Assembly (NCBI GenBank): GCA_003695555.1
Contig: RFIU01000100.1
Coordinates: 1 to 17,541, forward strand
Length of the DNA stretch: 17,541 nt
Source of the DNA: Alphaproteobacteria bacterium
Lineage (GTDB): Bacteria > Pseudomonadota > Alphaproteobacteria > Sphingomonadales > Rhodothalassiaceae
Direction: 5' to 3'
A model generated the notes under the pieces. It saw only the letters and a program-made list of their open reading frames with translations. It did not search any database and was not told where the DNA came from. Of the stretch, positions 14,541-17,541 are shown piece by piece (within the stretch, counting starts at the first letter, position 1; each line of letters begins with the position of its first letter). The position numbers were made by a program, and so were the translations under genes.

Positions 14541-15566
14541 ATGTCCGCCGACATTTTCGTGACGGGTGGATCGGGCTTCGTCGGCGCGGCAACGGTCCGC
14601 TACTTGTCGAATGCGGGATATTGGGTGCGCGCCCTCTCGCGCAGCGAGGCGAGCGATCGGGCGATCCGTGCCGCTGGTGGCGAGCCGGTACGCGGCGATC
14701 TCGAGAGTGTTTCGGGCACGCATCTCGCCGGATGCGAGGCGGTCGTTCATGCGGCCGCACATGTCCGGGCGTGGGGGCGATGGAGGGATTTCCGGCGCGT
14801 CAATGTCGCCGGCACGGCCCGTCTGCTTGCTGTCGCTCGTGAGGCGGGCGTGCGACGCTTCATTCATATCGGCACCGAAGCCGCACTCTTTCATGGCCAG
14901 CCGATGTGCGACATCGCCGAAGACGATCTGCCGCTCGCCCTGCGCTCGCCCTATCCTTATGCCCGCACCAAGGCCGAGGCCGAACGACTGGTCCGTGCCG
15001 CCGACGATCCGGTCCGCGGATTTCGCACCATCGTGCTGCGGCCGAGGATGATCTGGGGGCCGGGTGATCGGACCCTGCTGCCGGCTCTGGCACAGATGGT
15101 CGAAACCGGGCGTTTCGCCTGGGTCGATCATGGCCGGGCAGCGACCAGCACCACCCACATCGACAATCTGACTCGGGCGATCGCGCTGGCGCTCGAGCAT
15201 GGAGAAGGCGGATCGGTCTTTTTCATCACCGATGGCGAGACCGTGACGCTGCGCGACTTTCTTTCCCGGCTGGCGGCCAGCATCGGGCTGACGTTGCCCG
15301 ATCGGTCGGTGCCGGGCGGATGGCTGCGAACGATCGCCTTCGTCGTCGAGCCGACCTGGCGTTTCCTTGCCCCCGAACGCGAACCGCCGATCACCCGGAT
15401 GGTGGCGGCGATGCTGGCCTGCCCCTGCACCCTCAGGATCGATCGCGCGCGCAGCGAACTCGGCTATCGGCCGGTGGTTTCGGTGGAAGAAGGGCTCGCG
15501 CGCCTGAGGCAGTCCGCCATTCGGTCGGCACGTGTCCCGAATCCAGAAGGCGCTGGTGCCGGCTGA
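14541..15566 (+). CDS. NAD(P)-dependent epimerase/dehydratase (extended SDR, 3-beta-HSD-like)
   Basis: A 341-residue extended SDR. The nucleotide motif TGGSGFVG is at 8-15, a second-strand turn ALSRSE at 31-36, GDL at 52-54, HAAA at 70-73, the catalytic Thr in IGTEAAL (111-117), and Tyr140-x3-Lys144 in YPYARTK. The RPRMIWGPGDRTLLP segment and THIDNL are typical of the 3-beta-hydroxysteroid dehydrogenase/hopanoid-associated sugar epimerase branch. The substrate is unknown; candidates are sugar nucleotides, sterol-like or isoprenoid alcohols. The ATG at 14541 follows AAAGGGTGACGG. The last 13 bases, including the TGA, lie in the antisense of tRNA-Thr, so the C-terminus ends on tRNA sequence. 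A divergent minus-strand gene starts 195 bases upstream. Confidence 0.88.
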   Translation: MSADIFVTGGSGFVGAATVRYLSNAGYWVRALSRSEASDRAIRAAGGEPVRGDLESVSGTHLAGCEAVVHAAAHVRAWGRWRDFRRVNVAGTARLLAVAREAGVRRFIHIGTEAALFHGQPMCDIAEDDLPLALRSPYPYARTKAEAERLVRAADDPVRGFRTIVLRPRMIWGPGDRTLLPALAQMVETGRFAWVDHGRAATSTTHIDNLTRAIALALEHGEGGSVFFITDGETVTLRDFLSRLAASIGLTLPDRSVPGGWLRTIAFVVEPTWRFLAPEREPPITRMVAAMLACPCTLRIDRARSELGYRPVVSVEEGLARLRQSAIRSARVPNPEGAGAG

Positions 15567-15629
15567 GGGATTCGAACCCCCGACCTTCGGTTTACAAAAC
15601 CGCTGCTCTACCAGCTGAGCTAAGCCGGC
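15554..15629 (-). tRNA. tRNA-Thr (anticodon TGT), CCA encoded
   Basis: The minus strand folds as a full 76-base cloverleaf. The acceptor stem is GCCGGCT with AGCCGGC, the discriminator is A and CCA is encoded. The D arm is GCTC-loop-GAGC, the anticodon loop is TTTGTAA giving anticodon TGT, and the T arm is GGGGG TTCGAAT CCCTC-like. The anticodon arm has the 27/43 G-A mismatch that also occurs in E. coli tRNA-Thr, which supports the identity. The plus-strand epimerase stop lies within its 3' end, with a 13-base overlap. A promoter candidate lies about 70 bases upstream. Confidence 0.97.
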
Positions 15630-15698
15630 CCGAAACGCTACGCGGGAATCGGGAGGGCGAAGCCGCCCGTGGCTCTGGCCGCCCGTTCCTGACTGCCC

Positions 15699-15727
15699 TA
15701 TCTAGGCAAGGCGCCAGTCGCAGGCAA
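15699..15727 (-). promoter_or_regulatory. Candidate sigma-70 promoter of tRNA-Thr
   Basis: On the minus strand TTGCCT (15722-15727) is followed after 17 bases by TAGATA (15699-15704), close to the alphaproteobacterial housekeeping pattern. It points toward the tRNA, whose mature 5' end at 15629 would lie roughly 60 bases after the predicted start site, leaving a short leader for processing. No competing gene on that strand explains it. Confidence 0.4.
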
Positions 15728-15946
15728 GCCGGTAGGAGCCCGGCCGGGAACGCAAGCGCTCTTGTCGCGCCCACACCCCGTGCCATCAATGGCAGGCGAT
15801 TCATCTTCCCGGTGCCGATTCGCACCAAAAAATGACGCTGACAGGCCTGCGGCCAGTTGTTCGCGCCCGCTTCCGCTCGTTCATCGACGTTTTTCTCATC
15901 GAAAAAAATTTCAGCAAAACAAAGGCTTGTAACAAAATAGCGAATT
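15728..15946. other. Intergenic region ending in an AT-rich tract
   Basis: No gene is convincing here; the plus ORF from 15832 has no ribosome binding site and would span the promoter. From about 15888 to 15946 the DNA is strikingly AT-rich for this genome, with A and T runs (GTTTTTC, GAAAAAAATTT, CAAAACAAAG), and lies directly upstream of the operator and promoter array. It could serve as an upstream activating (UP) element or as a bend; this is inference from composition. Confidence 0.4.
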
Positions 15947-15970
15947 GGTGTGCTAGTGTGATAAAACACC
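15947..15970. promoter_or_regulatory. Operator 1 for the YtrA/GntR regulator (GGTG-N16-CACC)
   Basis: GGTGT (15947-15951) and ACACC (15966-15970) form an inverted repeat of 24 bp. A second copy with the same arms and length lies 42 bp downstream, about four helical turns, so two repressor dimers could bind on one DNA face. It lies upstream of the -35 box. The spacing fits the GGTG-N16-CACC motif that I recall for a Xanthomonas YtrA-family regulator; this was not checked here. Confidence 0.6.
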
Positions 15971-15972
15971 GC

Positions 15973-15999
15973 TTGACATGTCAGACATGGTGTTATAGT
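15973..15999 (+). promoter_or_regulatory. Promoter of the small-ORF/gntR/ABC operon
   Basis: TTGACA (15973-15978), a perfect -35 hexamer, and TATAGT (15994-15999) separated by 15 bases, which is short of the usual 17 and may weaken the promoter or require activation. The AT-rich tract lies upstream. The -10 box falls inside operator 2. The -35 box overlaps a perfect palindrome TGACATGTCA (15974-15983). The predicted start is near 16006, leaving about 95 bases of leader before the small ORF. Confidence 0.6.
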
Positions 16000-16012
16000 C
16001 AACCAGTACACC
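15989..16012. promoter_or_regulatory. Operator 2 for the YtrA/GntR regulator, over the -10 box
   Basis: GGTGT (15989-15993) and ACACC (16008-16012) repeat the arms and 24-bp length of operator 1; aligned base by base, the two sites agree at 15 of 24 positions, including an internal TAGT. It covers the TATAGT -10 box and the predicted start site, so bound repressor should block RNA polymerase. Repression by the GntR protein encoded at 16429 is inferred from family and position. Confidence 0.62.
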
Positions 16013-16100
16013 TAGGCGGTACGGAAAGCCGCTACCCGGCCCGGCGCACGATCCCGATCGGCTCGGGTCACGACAGCGAGAGAGGAAAAGGAGAAAGAAG

Positions 16101-16259
16101 ATGATTACGGCAGCGAAGTTTGACAATCGGCAGGAACGCCGCACTCCCCGCTCCGGGCGTTCGACCTATTCGGTCCGCCGTGCCCGCCGCCGCCAGCGCG
16201 GTTTCGGTCGGTTGTCCGGCGGTTTCGGCTCGACCCCGGCAAGCTTGGCGCAGGTCTAG
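16101..16259 (+). CDS. Small arginine-rich protein of unknown function
   Basis: A 52-residue ORF with an unusually strong purine-rich ribosome binding site (AGGAAAAGGAG ahead of ATG 16101), first gene after the paired-operator promoter. It has 12 Arg in 52 residues, clustered around residues 10-37 (SVRRARRRQRGFGR), then a Gly/Ser tail (SGGFGSTPASLAQV). There is no signal peptide or membrane helix. It could bind nucleic acid or anionic lipid, or its translation could act as a leader; these are guesses. Evidence for a real gene is the ribosome binding site, its place in the leader of the operon and the stop just before a large hairpin. No relative is recognised. Confidence 0.6.
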   Translation: MITAAKFDNRQERRTPRSGRSTYSVRRARRRQRGFGRLSGGFGSTPASLAQV

Positions 16260-16290
16260 GCGTGATGGCGGGCCGGGTGATCCCTCCCTC

Positions 16291-16339
16291 CTGCCCGGAA
16301 GGCGTTCGGAACCACGTTCCGGCCTTTCCGGGCGGGCAG
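16291..16339 (+). promoter_or_regulatory. Large intercistronic hairpin before gntR
   Basis: CTGCCCGGAAGGC (from 16291) pairs with GCCTTTCCGGG and flanking bases ending at 16339, with one extra T; inside it GGAAC-CAC-GTTCC forms a 5-bp stem with a three-base loop. There is no T-run after it, so it is unlikely to be an ordinary terminator. It separates the small ORF from gntR and could reduce downstream expression or protect the 3' end of an upstream transcript. Confidence 0.5.
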
Positions 16340-16428
16340 GCGGGATGGGGTGGAGCAGCCCGCGCCGAACCGATGTGCGGGAAGATCCTGCGCACTTTCG
16401 ATGCGGCGCAAAGAGCGAGGACAGGCCG

Positions 16429-16839
16429 ATGCTGAAACCGGACTGGACCGACGACCAGCCGATCTACCGGCAGCTCAAGAACAAGGTGACCGACGCGATC
16501 CTCCGCGGTGTCCTGAAGGAGGGCGAGGCACTGCCGTCGGTGCGCACGGTCGCGGTGGATCTGCGGATCAATCCGATCACCGCCTCCAAGGCCTATCAGG
16601 AGCTGTGCGCGGAAGGACTGGTCGAAAAGCGGCGGGGACTGGGCATGTTCGTCAAGGAAGGTGCACGAGCGCGTCTGCTTGAAGAGGAGCGGCGCTGTTT
16701 TCTTGAAATGGAGTGGCCGAAGATCGTCGAGCGCATCGCTTTGCTCGGCCTTGATGTCGAAACGCTTCTGCGCAAGGCCAGCGAACTCGCCGGGCGCGGA
16801 CGGGACGCGAACGAATCCCAAGGGGAGATGGAATCATGA
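16429..16839 (+). CDS. GntR-family transcriptional regulator, YtrA subfamily
   Basis: A 136-residue regulator. The winged helix-turn-helix (about 11-76) shows PIYRQLKNKVTDAILRG, the family core LPSVRTVAVDL, and NPITASKAYQELCAEGLVEKRRGLGMFV. The remaining 60 residues are a short helical part (LLEEERRCFLEMEWPKIVE), far shorter than the FadR or HutC effector domains and typical of YtrA, which regulates adjacent ABC transporters. The ATG at 16429 has GAGG about eight bases upstream. Its stop overlaps the ATG of the ATPase gene (ATGA), so the regulator and transporter are coupled. It probably binds the two GGTG-N16-CACC sites upstream and represses its own operon; the inducer is unknown, though homologues respond to envelope-active compounds. 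Confidence 0.9.
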   Translation: MLKPDWTDDQPIYRQLKNKVTDAILRGVLKEGEALPSVRTVAVDLRINPITASKAYQELCAEGLVEKRRGLGMFVKEGARARLLEEERRCFLEMEWPKIVERIALLGLDVETLLRKASELAGRGRDANESQGEMES

Positions 16840-17541
16840 GCGCGAACGAAACCGAGGAACGGGTTGCGGCGCCGGGGTCCGTCCCCTGCCCGGAACCTTC
16901 GAAATTTTCGGATGATACAGACGGCAAGCCGGTGATCCGGGCGCGTGCTCTGTCGAAACGCTATGGCGATTTCGTCGCACTGCATCCGAGCAGTTTCGAG
17001 ATTCCGCTAGGGCGCATCTATGGCGTCATCGGCCCCAATGGCGCGGGCAAGACAACGCTGCTCGATTCCATGCTGGGCCTCATTTCCTATGAGGGCGAAC
17101 TCGATGTGCTGGGGCGCGAACCGCTGCGCGAGCGGGCGCAGCTGATGGAAGATGCCTGCTTCATTGCCGACGTCGCGACCCTGCCGCGCTGGATGAGGGT
17201 CGTCGATCTGCTCGATTATGTCGAAGGGGTGCATCCGCGCTTTGATCGCTCCCGCGCGCTGGATTTTCTCGCACGCACCAACATTCCGCTGGGCAAGCGG
17301 GTCCGGGCGCTCTCGAAGGGCATGATCACGCAGCTGCATCTTGCCATCGTGATGGCCATTGATGCGCGCCTGCTGGTGCTCGACGAGCCGACCCTCGGGC
17401 TCGACATCCTTTTCCGCAAGAACTTCTATACCGCCCTGCTGGAAGAGTATTTCGACGAGAGCCGGACGATCCTCGTCGCCACCCATCAGGTCGAAGAGGT
17501 CGAGCACATCCTCACCGATGTGCTGTTCATCAAGCAGGGGC
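16836..17541 (+). CDS. ABC transporter ATP-binding protein (YtrB-like), 3'-truncated by window
   Basis: The first 235 residues of an ABC ATPase, start ATG overlapping the gntR stop. It has an N-terminal extension of about 32 residues before the domain begins (VIRARALSKRYGDFVAL). Walker A is GPNGAGKTT (66-74), the signature is degenerate, LSKGM (159-163) in place of LSGGQ, Walker B is LLVLDEP (179-185), the D-loop LGLD follows, and the switch His is in ATHQ. The signature LSKGM is common among YtrB/CcmA-like ATPases of membrane-protein-type exporters. A permease gene is expected immediately beyond the window end. Together with the GntR gene this makes a YtrA-type operon. Confidence 0.93.
   Translation, partial: MSANETEERVAAPGSVPCPEPSKFSDDTDGKPVIRARALSKRYGDFVALHPSSFEIPLGRIYGVIGPNGAGKTTLLDSMLGLISYEGELDVLGREPLRERAQLMEDACFIADVATLPRWMRVVDLLDYVEGVHPRFDRSRALDFLARTNIPLGKRVRALSKGMITQLHLAIVMAIDARLLVLDEPTLGLDILFRKNFYTALLEEYFDESRTILVATHQVEEVEHILTDVLFIKQG

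Noticed and set aside
15841..15865. Possible minus-strand terminator near a T6 run at 15826-15836
   Set aside because: The stem is only GGCC-GCA-GGCC, the T-run is about ten bases away, and no minus-strand gene ends there.
15832..16104. 90-residue plus-strand ORF
   Set aside because: It runs across the AT-rich tract, both operators and the promoter, has no ribosome binding site, and would end inside the small ORF.

Overview
The window is about 17.5 kb of GC-rich DNA in which nearly every base is coding. Gene content points to an aerobic or microaerobic alphaproteobacterium: a ccoI-ccoS tail of a cbb3 oxidase assembly cluster, a class III (plant/alphaproteobacterial type) glutamate-cysteine ligase directly downstream of rsmE, and an encoded-CCA tRNA-Thr. 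The genus cannot be fixed from the sequence alone.

Layout. (1) 1-1395: end of a copper P1B-ATPase gene (ccoI/fixI) coupled to the small membrane protein gene ccoS. (2) 1500-8080: a cobalamin riboswitch, a long structured leader of about 290 nt, then a tight operon btuB-btuF-btuC-btuD, followed by a VOC-fold enzyme gene and a short-chain dehydrogenase gene joined to it by start/stop overlaps. It should import vitamin B12 across both membranes when B12 is scarce; the role of the two extra enzymes is unknown. (3) 8245-10789: two paralogous exported proteins of unknown function flanking an oppositely oriented YceI-family lipoprotein gene. (4) 10823-15629: a minus-strand exported hypothetical, rsmE-gshA (16S rRNA methylation and glutathione synthesis), a minus-strand low-complexity protein, an NAD-dependent epimerase/dehydratase-type gene, and tRNA-Thr(TGT) on the minus strand whose 3' end overlaps the epimerase stop. 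(5) 15888-17541: an AT-rich promoter region with two copies of GGTG-N16-CACC around a TTGACA/TATAGT promoter, a 52-residue arginine-rich small protein, a large intercistronic hairpin, a YtrA-subfamily GntR repressor and an ABC ATPase cut off by the window end.

The most notable unit is (5). The paired operators, 42 bp apart, with the second covering the -10 box, suggest an autoregulated YtrA-type envelope-stress ABC operon whose first gene is a previously easy-to-miss small basic protein. The second point of interest is the B12 operon carrying two coupled enzyme genes with no assigned role in B12 metabolism. I saw no insertion sequence, prophage or CRISPR array.
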